Of a stretch of 10,174 bases of DNA, positions 1 to 5,846 are shown piece after piece; position 1 is the stretch's first letter; the number at the start of each line of letters is the position of its first letter. The DNA lies in assembly GCA_003222065.1 (NCBI GenBank), contig QHUV01000117.1, positions 1 to 10,174 of the forward strand, written 5' to 3'. A program made the translations under genes and the position numbers. The notes beneath the pieces were generated by a model. The model saw only the letters and a list, made by a program, of their open reading frames with translations. It was not told the DNA's origin and ran no database searches. This stretch comes from Gemmatimonadota bacterium. Its GTDB lineage: Bacteria; Gemmatimonadota; Gemmatimonadetes; Gemmatimonadales; Gemmatimonadaceae.

Positions 1-95
1 TGCCAGATAGCGCCGATCCCGATCTCGTCGCCGTGTCGGCGGTGGATCGCGTGGGGCAAACGAGTACTCGTACGGTTTTGCGACTGAAGCGCTAA
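1..95 (+). CDS. C-terminal end of an unidentified protein (partial)
   Basis: The frame beginning at position 3 is open to a TAA at 93-95 and encodes 30 residues ending VSAVDRVGQTSTRTVLRLKR. The segment VSAVDRVG..S resembles the last strand of fibronectin-III-like or jelly-roll tails found at the ends of secreted glycosidase-type proteins. That resemblance is from memory and weak. The gene converges on the HtrA gene, and a strong inverted repeat begins two bases after the stop, as expected for a real gene end. No domain can be named from so short a piece. Confidence 0.5.
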   Translation, partial: PDSADPDLVAVSAVDRVGQTSTRTVLRLKR

Positions 96-96
96 C

Positions 97-172
97 TGTC
101 ATCCCGAGGAGCGAAGCGACGAGGGATCTGCTGCTCACTCCGCGAGCAGCCCTCGCTGCGCTCGGGATGGCA
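97..172. repeat. Large imperfect inverted repeat between convergent genes
   Basis: The outer arms are TGTCATCCCGAG (97-108) and CTCGGGATGGCA (161-172), which pair except at one position. Both arms continue inward with similar GCGAAGCGACGAGGG and CCCTCGCTGCG segments. The centre holds a perfect inner stem, CTGCTC (131-136) with GAGCAG (144-149) around a 7-base loop. No T-run follows on either strand, so this is not a classical intrinsic terminator. It could still stop or protect both converging transcripts. Sequences of the ATCCCGAG...GAGGGATCTGC type recur in spacers of several soil phyla (recollection), so it is probably an interspersed repeat. Confidence 0.75.
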
Positions 173-190
173 ACGCGCTAGCGCGTTGCC
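169..190. repeat. Perfect 22-bp palindrome over the HtrA stop codon
   Basis: The 11 bases GGCAACGCGCT are followed directly by their exact reverse complement. The TAG stop of the minus-strand protease (178-180) lies at the centre, and the arms cover its last three codons. In RNA it would fold as a 9-bp stem with a CTAG loop. It abuts and slightly overlaps the larger inverted repeat at 97-172. A role at the mRNA 3' end or as a protein-binding site is inferred only from the symmetry. Confidence 0.8.
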
Positions 191-1431
191 ACCTTCGGAG
201 TCTCCTCGCTCGGCGCGTCGGCGAGCTTCACCCGCACGGTTCGCTCCGTTCCATGCCTGACGAGGGTGAGCGTTACCGTGTCCCCTGGCCGCTGCCCGCG
301 GACTACACGCTGCAACGTCGCGACGTGATCGATGTCGTGGCCATTGGCGTTCACGATGATGTCGCCCTTCTCGATACCCGCGGTCTTGGCCGGACTCGAG
401 ACATCCTTCGGGAAGTCGCCGACGAGCGCGCCGCGAATCTGCGCGACGCCTGCCTGGGCCAGATTATCCGTCTGCGCGTCCTTCTGCGTCACTTCAGCCA
501 GCTGAAGGCCGAGGATGCCGCGGCGCACGTGACCGTATTGCACGATCTGATTCATGACGTCGCGCACGAGCGTCACCGGAATCGCGAATCCATATCCCGC
601 GTACGTGCCAGTTGGGCTGGCGATCGCCGCGTTCATGCCAACGACTTCGCCGCGGACGTTCACCAGCGGTCCGCCCGAGTTCCCAGGATTGATGGGCGCA
701 TCGGTCTGTAGATAGTCGACCACCGCGTACGGGCTATCATAGAGACCAGCGAAGCCGCCGCGTCCCTTCGCGCTAACGATCCCCTGCGTCACGGTGAAGT
801 CGAGGCCGAGCGGATTGCCGATCGCGAGAACCCAATCACCGACCCGCGCCATCTCGTCGTTGCCGAGCGGCACCGTCGGAAGGTTTCGGCCGTCAACCTT
901 GATGACCGCGACGTCGGTGGTCGGATCTCGACCGACAACTTTCGCGTCGAACTCGCGTCGATCGGAGAGGATCACCGTCACCTTGTTCGCGTCGGCGACG
1001 ACGTGATTATTGGTGAGAATCAGGCCGTCTGCCGAGACGATAAAGCCCGATCCTGAAGCGTGCACGACTTGATCAGAGTGCTGGCCGCGATTGCCGCGAC
1101 CGCCGCCGAAGGGCGTGCCCATGTCGGGGAAACCGAACTGGCGCAGATCGGGGAGATCGGGCATCTGCGGCATCTGCTGCGAGCGCGACGTGGGTCGCGC
1201 GCCTTCGATGTGAATGGAGACTACCGCCGGCGTCACCTGAGCGGCGACCGCGGCGAAGGCGTTCTGCGTCTCGATGAGCGGCGCAATCGCCGCCGGGCTC
1301 ACGGTCGTCCGATGTGCGGACGCCTGCGATTGTGCGTGGAGCGCCGTCAGTACGCCGGAAACGAGCACGGTGGCACTCCCTACGGAAAGGACGAGCGCAC
1401 GCGTGCGCCCGCTGGACGGAAACACGGACAT
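178..1431 (-). CDS. htrA: HtrA/Deg-family periplasmic serine protease, one PDZ domain
   Basis: 417 residues. An N-terminal hydrophobic segment (about 12-32) acts as a signal peptide or anchor. The trypsin-like protease domain (about 60-295) contains the triad His143 (NNHVV), Asp173 (TTDVAV) and Ser252 (GNSGGP). A Met/Pro/Gly-rich loop at about 85-120 matches the LA-loop region of the family. A single PDZ domain follows (about 305-405, with KGDIIVNANG). The family degrades or refolds damaged envelope proteins. With one PDZ the layout is closer to DegS or HtrA than to two-PDZ DegP. The ATG at 1431 was chosen because AGAGGTGG sits 7 bases upstream and the signal sequence starts there. The frame stays open 66 codons further upstream, but that stretch looks non-coding. 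The upstream spacer has an AT-rich island (1450-1490), but no clear sigma-type promoter was found. The gene converges on the truncated gene at 1-95. Confidence 0.93.
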   Translation of the reverse strand: MSVFPSSGRTRALVLSVGSATVLVSGVLTALHAQSQASAHRTTVSPAAIAPLIETQNAFAAVAAQVTPAVVSIHIEGARPTSRSQQMPQMPDLPDLRQFGFPDMGTPFGGGRGNRGQHSDQVVHASGSGFIVSADGLILTNNHVVADANKVTVILSDRREFDAKVVGRDPTTDVAVIKVDGRNLPTVPLGNDEMARVGDWVLAIGNPLGLDFTVTQGIVSAKGRGGFAGLYDSPYAVVDYLQTDAPINPGNSGGPLVNVRGEVVGMNAAIASPTGTYAGYGFAIPVTLVRDVMNQIVQYGHVRRGILGLQLAEVTQKDAQTDNLAQAGVAQIRGALVGDFPKDVSSPAKTAGIEKGDIIVNANGHDIDHVATLQRVVRGQRPGDTVTLTLVRHGTERTVRVKLADAPSEETPKVATR

Positions 1432-1438
1432 TGTCAAC

Positions 1439-1446
1439 CCACCTCT
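1439..1446 (-). promoter_or_regulatory. Shine-Dalgarno site fixing the HtrA start
   Basis: On the minus strand AGAGGTGG lies 7 bases before the ATG at 1431. It supports that start over the longest open frame, which would begin at 1629. The signal sequence begins right after this ATG. Confidence 0.7.
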
Positions 1447-1734
1447 GGTGTGTTTAAAGAATGTGAATGTGACGCATACTAGAATGCTCGCGCCGCCCAC
1501 GAACGCGAGAGGCGGCGCCGATGTTCCGGCACCGCCCGGGAAGTAGTTCACGACTGGAACATCGACATGACTCGTACCCGCTTTTGGCGGCGCGGTTCCG
1601 ATCGAGAGAGGCGGGCCCAACCCTTTCACTGAGCTACCCTGTGGGGCAGTAGGGTGCGGCGCGAAGCCGCCGCCCGATGTTTGCTGAATATTGGCCTGGC
1701 CTGATCGGCCCGAGAGCGCTACGCTCAGGAGTCA
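1447..1734. other. Divergent spacer between HtrA and ilvE
   Basis: This stretch should hold promoters for both divergent genes. It contains three small hairpins: ACCCT (1636-1640) with AGGGT (1651-1655); GCGGC (1656-1660) with GCCGC (1666-1670) around GCGAA; and GAGCG (1714-1718) with CGCTC (1722-1726) around CTA. An AT-rich patch at 1450-1490 and AATATT near 1687-1692 are the only likely melting regions. No convincing -35/-10 pair was found. No gene is supported here, although the HtrA frame stays open to 1629. Confidence 0.5.
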
Positions 1735-1762
1735 CTAGCCATAGGCCCTAGCCCCAAGCCCT
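1735..1762. repeat. Degenerate 7-bp tandem repeat just before ilvE
   Basis: The sequence divides into CTAGCCA, TAGGCCC, TAGCCCC and AAGCCCT, four 7-base units near the consensus cTAGCCC. It ends one base before the ilvE ATG, where a Shine-Dalgarno sequence would normally be. It resembles the larger 7-bp array at 3251-3364 in period and in its CTAG core. Confidence 0.55.
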
Positions 1763-1763
1763 C

Positions 1764-2741
1764 ATGTACAAGCTCACCGAAACGAATTGGATCTGGCGCG
1801 ACGGCGAGTTCATTCGTTGGTCGGACGCACAGATTCATGTCCTTTCCCATTCCGTACAGTTCGGGTCCTCGGTGTTCGAGGGGATCCGTTGCTATAGCAC
1901 CGCGCGCGGTCCGGCGATTTTCCGCCTCCAGGACCACCTGCAGCGGATGACGGATTCAGCGAAGATCTATCGTATGGAGCTCGCCTACTCGGTGGACGAG
2001 CTGGTAGCGGCGTGCTGCGAGCTCGTCGAGCGGAACGAGCTCGACTCGTGTTATCTGCGCCCGATGGTGATTCGCGGGTATGGGGCGGCGAGCATGGTCC
2101 CATTCGCCAGTCCGATCCACGTGTATCTCCCCTGTTGGCCGTGGGGGACGTACCTCGGCGAAGGTGCGCTCGAGAATGGCGTCGACGCGTGCGTGGCAAG
2201 CTGGAATCGCGTCGCGCCAAACACGATTCCGGCGATGGCGAAGATCGCCGGCAATTACCTCGGCGGTCAACTCATCAAGATGGAAGCGTTAGCGAAGGGC
2301 TTCGCGGAGGCGATCGCGTTAGGCACGGACGGCATGTTGAGCGAGGGATCGGGCCAGAATCTTTTCCTCGTTCGCAAAGGTGCGCTCCACACACCGCCGA
2401 TCGATGGTACGTTGCTCCCAGGGATCACCCGGGAGACGGTGCTGTCGTTGGCCTCGGACGCCGGGATTCCGATTCGCGAGGAGCCGCTGCCACGGGAGAT
2501 GCTGTACGTCGCCGACGAGGTATTCCTCTCGGGCACGGCGTCGGAGATCACGCCGATCCGCAGCGTCGACAAGATCACCGTCGGTGCGGGGAAGCCGGGC
2601 CCGGTGACGAAGGAGCTGCAGCGGCTGTTCATGGCGACGGTGCGCGGCGAAACGGAAGACCCGCACGGCTGGCTCACGTACGTGCGCGCTGAGCGCGCCG
2701 ACGCGCGTTCGTTAGGCGGAAGGGCCTCGGCGAACCGGTGA
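1764..2741 (+). CDS. ilvE: Branched-chain amino acid aminotransferase
   Basis: 325 residues, the usual length for this family. It is a fold-type IV PLP enzyme that transfers the amino group between Val, Leu or Ile and 2-oxoglutarate, the last step of their synthesis, in the cytoplasm. The whole chain resembles E. coli IlvE. It has HVLSHSVQFGSSVFEGIRCY near the N-terminus, a probable phosphate-binding Arg61, the PLP lysine Lys160 in AMAKIAGNY, Tyr165, Glu194 in SEGSGQNLF, PGITRE at about 220, and DEVFLSGTASEITPIRSVD at 251-269. The ATG at 1764 is the first possible start, because an in-frame TAG lies at 1749-1751. There is no Shine-Dalgarno site at normal spacing. The nearest AGGAG is more than 30 bases upstream, and a 7-bp repeat fills the gap. 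Two Leu codons lying in CGTTAGGC words (2317, 2710) are TTA, rare at this base composition. The gene stands alone and converges on the next gene. Confidence 0.97.
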   Translation: MYKLTETNWIWRDGEFIRWSDAQIHVLSHSVQFGSSVFEGIRCYSTARGPAIFRLQDHLQRMTDSAKIYRMELAYSVDELVAACCELVERNELDSCYLRPMVIRGYGAASMVPFASPIHVYLPCWPWGTYLGEGALENGVDACVASWNRVAPNTIPAMAKIAGNYLGGQLIKMEALAKGFAEAIALGTDGMLSEGSGQNLFLVRKGALHTPPIDGTLLPGITRETVLSLASDAGIPIREEPLPREMLYVADEVFLSGTASEITPIRSVDKITVGAGKPGPVTKELQRLFMATVRGETEDPHGWLTYVRAERADARSLGGRASANR

Positions 2742-2742
2742 G

Positions 2743-2788
2743 TTGCGGTTGACAGTTGTCGGTTGATCGGTCCTGACCGCCGACAACT
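2743..2788. terminator. 7-bp repeats ending in a hairpin between convergent genes
   Basis: AGTTGTCGG (2754-2762) pairs perfectly with CCGACAACT (2780-2788), and inside it CGGT (2768-2771) pairs with ACCG (2776-2779) around CCTG. The left side is a run of TTG-led units starting at 2743, 2749, 2756 and 2763, mostly 7 bases apart. The hairpin starts 12 bases after the ilvE stop and overlaps the stop codon of the minus-strand gene (2787-2789). It could therefore terminate both transcripts. It has no T-run, so the terminator role is inferred. Confidence 0.55.
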
Positions 2789-3182
2789 ACTTCGGCGCCG
2801 CGACCAGCGCGCCTTTTGCATCGAGCTTGAGCGTGGCCGCGGCGCTCGCGGGCGCCGGACTCATCTCGTCGGCTTCGATGCGGACCTTGTCGGGCGCGAC
2901 GCGGGCGATGGTGATCCGCGCGCCGGCGTGCATCCCCTTGACCCCGAACTCCGCCAGCTTTTCCGGATCCTGGAGCAAGGCGGTGAAGCTCGCACCGAGA
3001 CGCAACTCGTCATCGTCACGCGGTTGCAGCCTGGCCCCGACCTGCTCGGCGATCGCCTTGGCGGACACCGAGGCCGGTCCCCCCTGCTGCTTGGGGTCCT
3101 GTTGTGCACCGATTCTCGGCGTCGCGATGATTGTTAGGCACGCGACCAACGCGAGGACACGCGGGATCGGCATTCGAGTCAT
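2787..3182 (-). CDS. Small secreted protein of unknown function
   Basis: 131 residues from the ATG at 3182, chosen because AGGAGGA lies immediately upstream. The N-terminus MTRMPIPRVLALVACLTII is a typical signal sequence, with likely cleavage after IGA (about residue 26). LVAC at 12-15 formally fits a lipobox but sits too early in the hydrophobic core to be convincing. The mature part (about 105 residues) has a polar segment (EQVGARLQPRDDDELRLG), a possible helix (TALLQDPEKLAEFGVKGM) and a strand-rich end (ARITIARVAPDKVRIEADE). I recognise no family. The gene converges on ilvE, with the shared hairpin over its stop codon. A CCTAAC word falls in the signal peptide and supplies a rare CTA Leu codon. 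Confidence 0.8.
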   Translation of the reverse strand: MTRMPIPRVLALVACLTIIATPRIGAQQDPKQQGGPASVSAKAIAEQVGARLQPRDDDELRLGASFTALLQDPEKLAEFGVKGMHAGARITIARVAPDKVRIEADEMSPAPASAAATLKLDAKGALVAAPK

Positions 3183-3186
3183 GGCT

Positions 3187-3193
3187 TCCTCCT
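3187..3193 (-). promoter_or_regulatory. Strong Shine-Dalgarno site for the small secreted protein
   Basis: AGGAGGA on the minus strand ends 4 bases before the ATG at 3182. It decides against the longer frame that would start at 3230 and against the ATG three codons downstream. Confidence 0.75.
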
Positions 3194-3250
3194 GATGAAG
3201 GCCCCGATCGACGAATGCTCCAGAGATCATGCACGGCGAAAGCGAGTGGC

Positions 3251-3364
3251 GCTAGGTGGGGGCTAGGTCCTAGCTGCTAGGTGCTAGCTGCTAGGGTCGC
3301 TCCCACCTAACACCTAACACCTAACACCCAGCACTTAGCACCCAACACCTCCTTTAGCACCTCT
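3251..3364. repeat. Heptanucleotide array with inverted halves
   Basis: Left half: CTAG occurs at 3252, 3263, 3270, 3277, 3284 and 3291, the last five exactly 7 bases apart, giving units such as TGCTAGG and TGCTAGC. Right half: CACCTAA three times (3304-3324), then CACCCAG, CACTTAG, CACCCAA and CACCTCC in the same 7-base register to 3352, followed by TTTAG and CACCTCT. The right units are close to the reverse complement of the left units (CCTAGCA against CCTAACA), so the two halves can form a long imperfect hairpin. The array fills the spacer between the divergent genes at 3182 and 3405. It leaves about 40 bp before the 3405 start for a promoter, which I could not pick out. Confidence 0.85.
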
Positions 3365-3404
3365 TTTGCAAACCGATCGCCGCGTCGCTGTTGTGAGGTG
3401 TCGC

Positions 3405-5219
3405 ATGCCGCGCGCGTTTGTCGTCGTCGTCGTCGTTGCCGCTCTCGCCGCGTGCAGCGAGAATCCCACCCAACCGAGAGCGTTCACGGTCCGGCCTGGC
3501 TTCGCCAGTGATCCAGAAGCGAGCGGACCGCCGCCGGCGCGCAGCTTTGGCGCTGACACCTACCGTACTGGAGTCTTCACGGGCGACGGCGTGACGTCCC
3601 CCGGACTCACGTGCGACAAGGCGGCGAGCAAATCGCGGGTGTGCAGCGGATTCCTGGCGAGTGGCGTGGACGGCACGCGACTGGACGTCACGCTTCAGGT
3701 GCCTCAGGGCGGTGGGCCGTTCCCGCTCGTCGTGCTGATGCACGGCTGGGCGGGTAGCAAGACCGGCTCGGGCGACGTCGCCGACGCGCTCGTGAGCGAC
3801 GGCTTGGCGGTGCTGCGCTATTCAGCCCGCGGCTTCGGTGAATCCTGGGGACAAGCGAATCTCGCCGACATTCATGTCGAGATCGAGGATTTGCGCAGCC
3901 TCGTCGGCCAGCTCGTGGATCAGCACCAATTTCACCTGAATGCCGACGCCGTTGCGGTGACCGGAGCCTCTTACGGAGGAGGACATTCGTGGCTCGCGAC
4001 GATGGCGCCGACGTTCACCAGTGCCGCCGGCACCGCGGTGCGCATTCGCACCATTGTGCCGATCGTACCGTGGACGGACCTCCTCTATTCGCTGCTGCCT
4101 AACGGGCGGCCGCGGAACTCGATTGACGGACCGGGAAGCGCGAAGTTGAGTTACATCAATGGGCTCTTCGCCTCCGGCCTGCGGCGGTCGGCGGCCCGCC
4201 CGTACCCGAACTACCCCGACTATTTGATCGCCTGGCAGAACTGGATCAACGCCGCGGAGCCTAACGCGGCCGATCCCGTGTATGGGCAGATCGTCGACGG
4301 GGTGGCCGGCGGACGATCGATCTGGTGGCAACAGTCGTTCTGGAGCAGTGTCGTCGCGAACCGAATTCCAGTTTTCCAGGTGCAGGGCTTCACTGACGAT
4401 CTCTTTCCGTTGCCGGAAGCGGCGCGGATGATAAACGCGCTGCACACGGTGGATGCGACATATCCGATCACGCTTTACCTAGGCGACATCGGACATCCAC
4501 GCGCGGCGAACAAGGTGGGCGAAGTCGATTACGTCGAGGGCCTCATTCGACAGTGGTTTGCCTACTATCTCAACGGACAGGGAAGCGAACCCGCGCACAT
4601 CGTGTACGCGGCAATCACGCGTCCGGGCGGTGAAGCCTTCGACGCGTCGAACGTGATCACGGCGCCGACGATCGACGCGCTGGCGACGTCGCGCGTCTCG
4701 CACGCGTTCGACGCCAGCGCGGTGCTGGTGAATCCAGCGAGCGATCCGTTGGCGGGGTTTTTCTGGGATCCGTTCGTGATGACGGGCGCGGAGCAGCTTC
4801 AGCCGTACACGGGGACGCCGCCGGACCCGCCCGTCGTCGAGAGCTCGATGGCGGTGTACACGCTGGCGGCATCGACGCTGAATGGCGGCGCCGACGTGCT
4901 CGTTGCCGGGTGCCCGCTCGTTAGGCTTCACGCTTCCACGCTCGCGCCGCGCGTGCAGCTCGACGTCCGGATGTACGACGTCGCGCCGGATGGTAGTCGC
5001 CAGCTGATTACGCGCGGCACGTATACGGCGGACAATGGCGTCGCGCCGATCGGTGAGGCGGACCTAACGATCCCCACCTATGGCAATCTCTGGCGCCTGG
5101 CTGCCGACCATACGCTGCGGATAGAGCTGACGAATCTCGATAGTCCTTACATCACACCGAGCCGAGTCCCCTCTGCAACTACGGTCTCGAGCGTGGCTGT
5201 CGAGATACCAATTCGTTGA
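3405..5219 (+). CDS. Lipoprotein alpha/beta hydrolase of the S15 / CocE type
   Basis: 604 residues. The N-terminus is a lipoprotein signal with lipobox ALAAC (Cys17), followed by a Pro-rich linker. The hydrolase domain (about 80-390) contains HGWAGS (His113), the nucleophile motif GASYGGG (Ser189), a likely acid in FTDDLFP (Asp331 or Asp332) and the catalytic His364 in GDIGHP. The C-terminal part (about 420-604) has the strand-rich layout of the PepX_C jelly-roll (CPLVRLHASTLAPRVQLDV, then YDVAPDGSRQLITRG). This domain order is that of X-Pro dipeptidyl-peptidase/CocE acyl-ester hydrolases. Whether the substrate is a peptide or an ester cannot be told. The ATG at 3405 is preferred over 3366 because GAGGTG precedes it by 4 bases and the signal peptide starts there. 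Six Val codons in the signal are a GTC repeat. The gene converges on the next one with a 24-bp gap and no visible hairpin. Confidence 0.88.
   Translation: MPRAFVVVVVVAALAACSENPTQPRAFTVRPGFASDPEASGPPPARSFGADTYRTGVFTGDGVTSPGLTCDKAASKSRVCSGFLASGVDGTRLDVTLQVPQGGGPFPLVVLMHGWAGSKTGSGDVADALVSDGLAVLRYSARGFGESWGQANLADIHVEIEDLRSLVGQLVDQHQFHLNADAVAVTGASYGGGHSWLATMAPTFTSAAGTAVRIRTIVPIVPWTDLLYSLLPNGRPRNSIDGPGSAKLSYINGLFASGLRRSAARPYPNYPDYLIAWQNWINAAEPNAADPVYGQIVDGVAGGRSIWWQQSFWSSVVANRIPVFQVQGFTDDLFPLPEAARMINALHTVDATYPITLYLGDIGHPRAANKVGEVDYVEGLIRQWFAYYLNGQGSEPAHIVYAAITRPGGEAFDASNVITAPTIDALATSRVSHAFDASAVLVNPASDPLAGFFWDPFVMTGAEQLQPYTGTPPDPPVVESSMAVYTLAASTLNGGADVLVAGCPLVRLHASTLAPRVQLDVRMYDVAPDGSRQLITRGTYTADNGVAPIGEADLTIPTYGNLWRLAADHTLRIELTNLDSPYITPSRVPSATTVSSVAVEIPIR
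3420..3437 (+). repeat. GTC trinucleotide repeat in a signal peptide
   Basis: Five GTC units followed by GTT encode six consecutive Val residues in the hydrophobic core of the lipoprotein signal of the S15-type hydrolase. Changes in copy number would stay in frame and only alter the length of the core. Confidence 0.8.
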
Positions 5220-5243
5220 CGATGCTGACCCTACGCTCCGGGC

Positions 5244-5768
5244 TCACTTCGCCGGCAAGTCACTATTGGAGATATCGCGCAGGATCTTGTAGCTCCCATC
5301 CGTCTGTTTCTTCCAGAGTACGAGATACTTGCCGACGTCGTGAGTCGGCTTGGCGGCCTTAGGCGTCGAGAACGTCAGATCATACGTCCCCGTTTCGACG
5401 GCATAATCGCCCGCGACGACAACGTCCTGTGCCTGCAGCTTGAACGTGGAAAGCTTCATGGCCGACGTCATGCCGGCGAAGTTCTTCGCGATCGCATCGT
5501 GGCCACGCGCGGCCGGCGCGTTCGAGCTCATGAACAGGGCGTCGTCCGTGTAGAAGCCCGCGAGCGCGGCCGTATCGCCCTTCAGGGCGGCGGCGCCGAA
5601 GCGCGCATCGGCGCTGTCGATCGACTGCCTAACGGCAGCGGCGTCGGGCGCCGCCGTGCCAGCGAGCGTCGCCGTAGCAGGCGCCGCCGTGTCCGTGCGG
5701 CGCGCATCCTTCGTGGTACACGCGGTTGCAGCGACGAGCGTGATTATGGCGAGAGAATGCGAACGCAT
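5244..5768 (-). CDS. NTF2-like (DUF4440/SnoaL-type) lipoprotein
   Basis: 174 residues. The signal MRSHSLAIITLVAATAC fits a relaxed lipobox (ATAC, Cys17) followed by a Thr/Ala-rich linker. The C-terminal about 125 residues match the cone-shaped NTF2-like fold: a helix with SIDSADARFGAAALKGD, then TAALAGFYTDDALFMSSNAPAARGHDAI, then strands QAQDVVVAGDYAVETGTYDLTF and KYLVLWKKQTDGSYKILRDISN. Family members include small enzymes and ligand-binding proteins, and no catalytic set can be assigned here. GGAGGTG lies 6 bases before the ATG. The gene is 78 bp downstream of the amidohydrolase on the same strand. It could be cotranscribed or use the promoter proposed at 5816-5844. A CGTTAGGC word (5627) supplies a rare AGG Arg codon. 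Confidence 0.87.
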   Translation of the reverse strand: MRSHSLAIITLVAATACTTKDARRTDTAAPATATLAGTAAPDAAAVRQSIDSADARFGAAALKGDTAALAGFYTDDALFMSSNAPAARGHDAIAKNFAGMTSAMKLSTFKLQAQDVVVAGDYAVETGTYDLTFSTPKAAKPTHDVGKYLVLWKKQTDGSYKILRDISNSDLPAK

Positions 5769-5815
5769 GACGGCACCTCCGTGCGGTTGGTGCGGTGGAT
5801 GGGGTAGGACCTCAT

Positions 5816-5844
5816 ATCATGCGCTCACGTCGTCGGCGCGGCAA
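5816..5844 (-). promoter_or_regulatory. Candidate promoter for the NTF2-like lipoprotein
   Basis: On the minus strand TTGCCG (5839-5844) is separated by 17 bases from CATGAT (5816-5821). Each matches the sigma-70-type consensus at four of six positions. Transcription would start near 5808, about 40 bases before the ATG at 5768. It sits just after the stop of the amidohydrolase (5847), so the downstream gene could be expressed separately. Confidence 0.35.
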
Positions 5845-5846
5845 GA

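Noticed and set aside
1432..1437. TTGACA on the minus strand, a perfect -35 hexamer
   Set aside because: It lies directly between the ribosome site and the HtrA ATG, so it cannot drive that gene, and no other start follows at the right distance.
1432..1629. N-terminal extension of the HtrA protease with a second hydrophobic stretch
   Set aside because: The ATG at 1431 has a good ribosome site and begins a normal signal sequence. The extension resembles nothing in the family.
1627..1639. tRNA-like string GGGTAGCTCAGTG on the minus strand
   Set aside because: No matching D-stem partner, no anticodon stem, no GTTCGA-type T-loop at the right distance and no acceptor stem could be found.
2012..2692. 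Open + strand frame of 226 codons inside ilvE
   Set aside because: Arg-rich shadow frame. The ilvE frame is conserved end to end.
3304..3324. Telomere-like CACCTAA tandem units
   Set aside because: Only three perfect copies, decaying on one side and inverted on the other, within ordinary bacterial genes. Better explained as a local heptad array than as a chromosome end.
5220..5243. Terminator between the convergent genes ending at 5219 and 5244
   Set aside because: The 24-bp gap has no inverted repeat or T-run.
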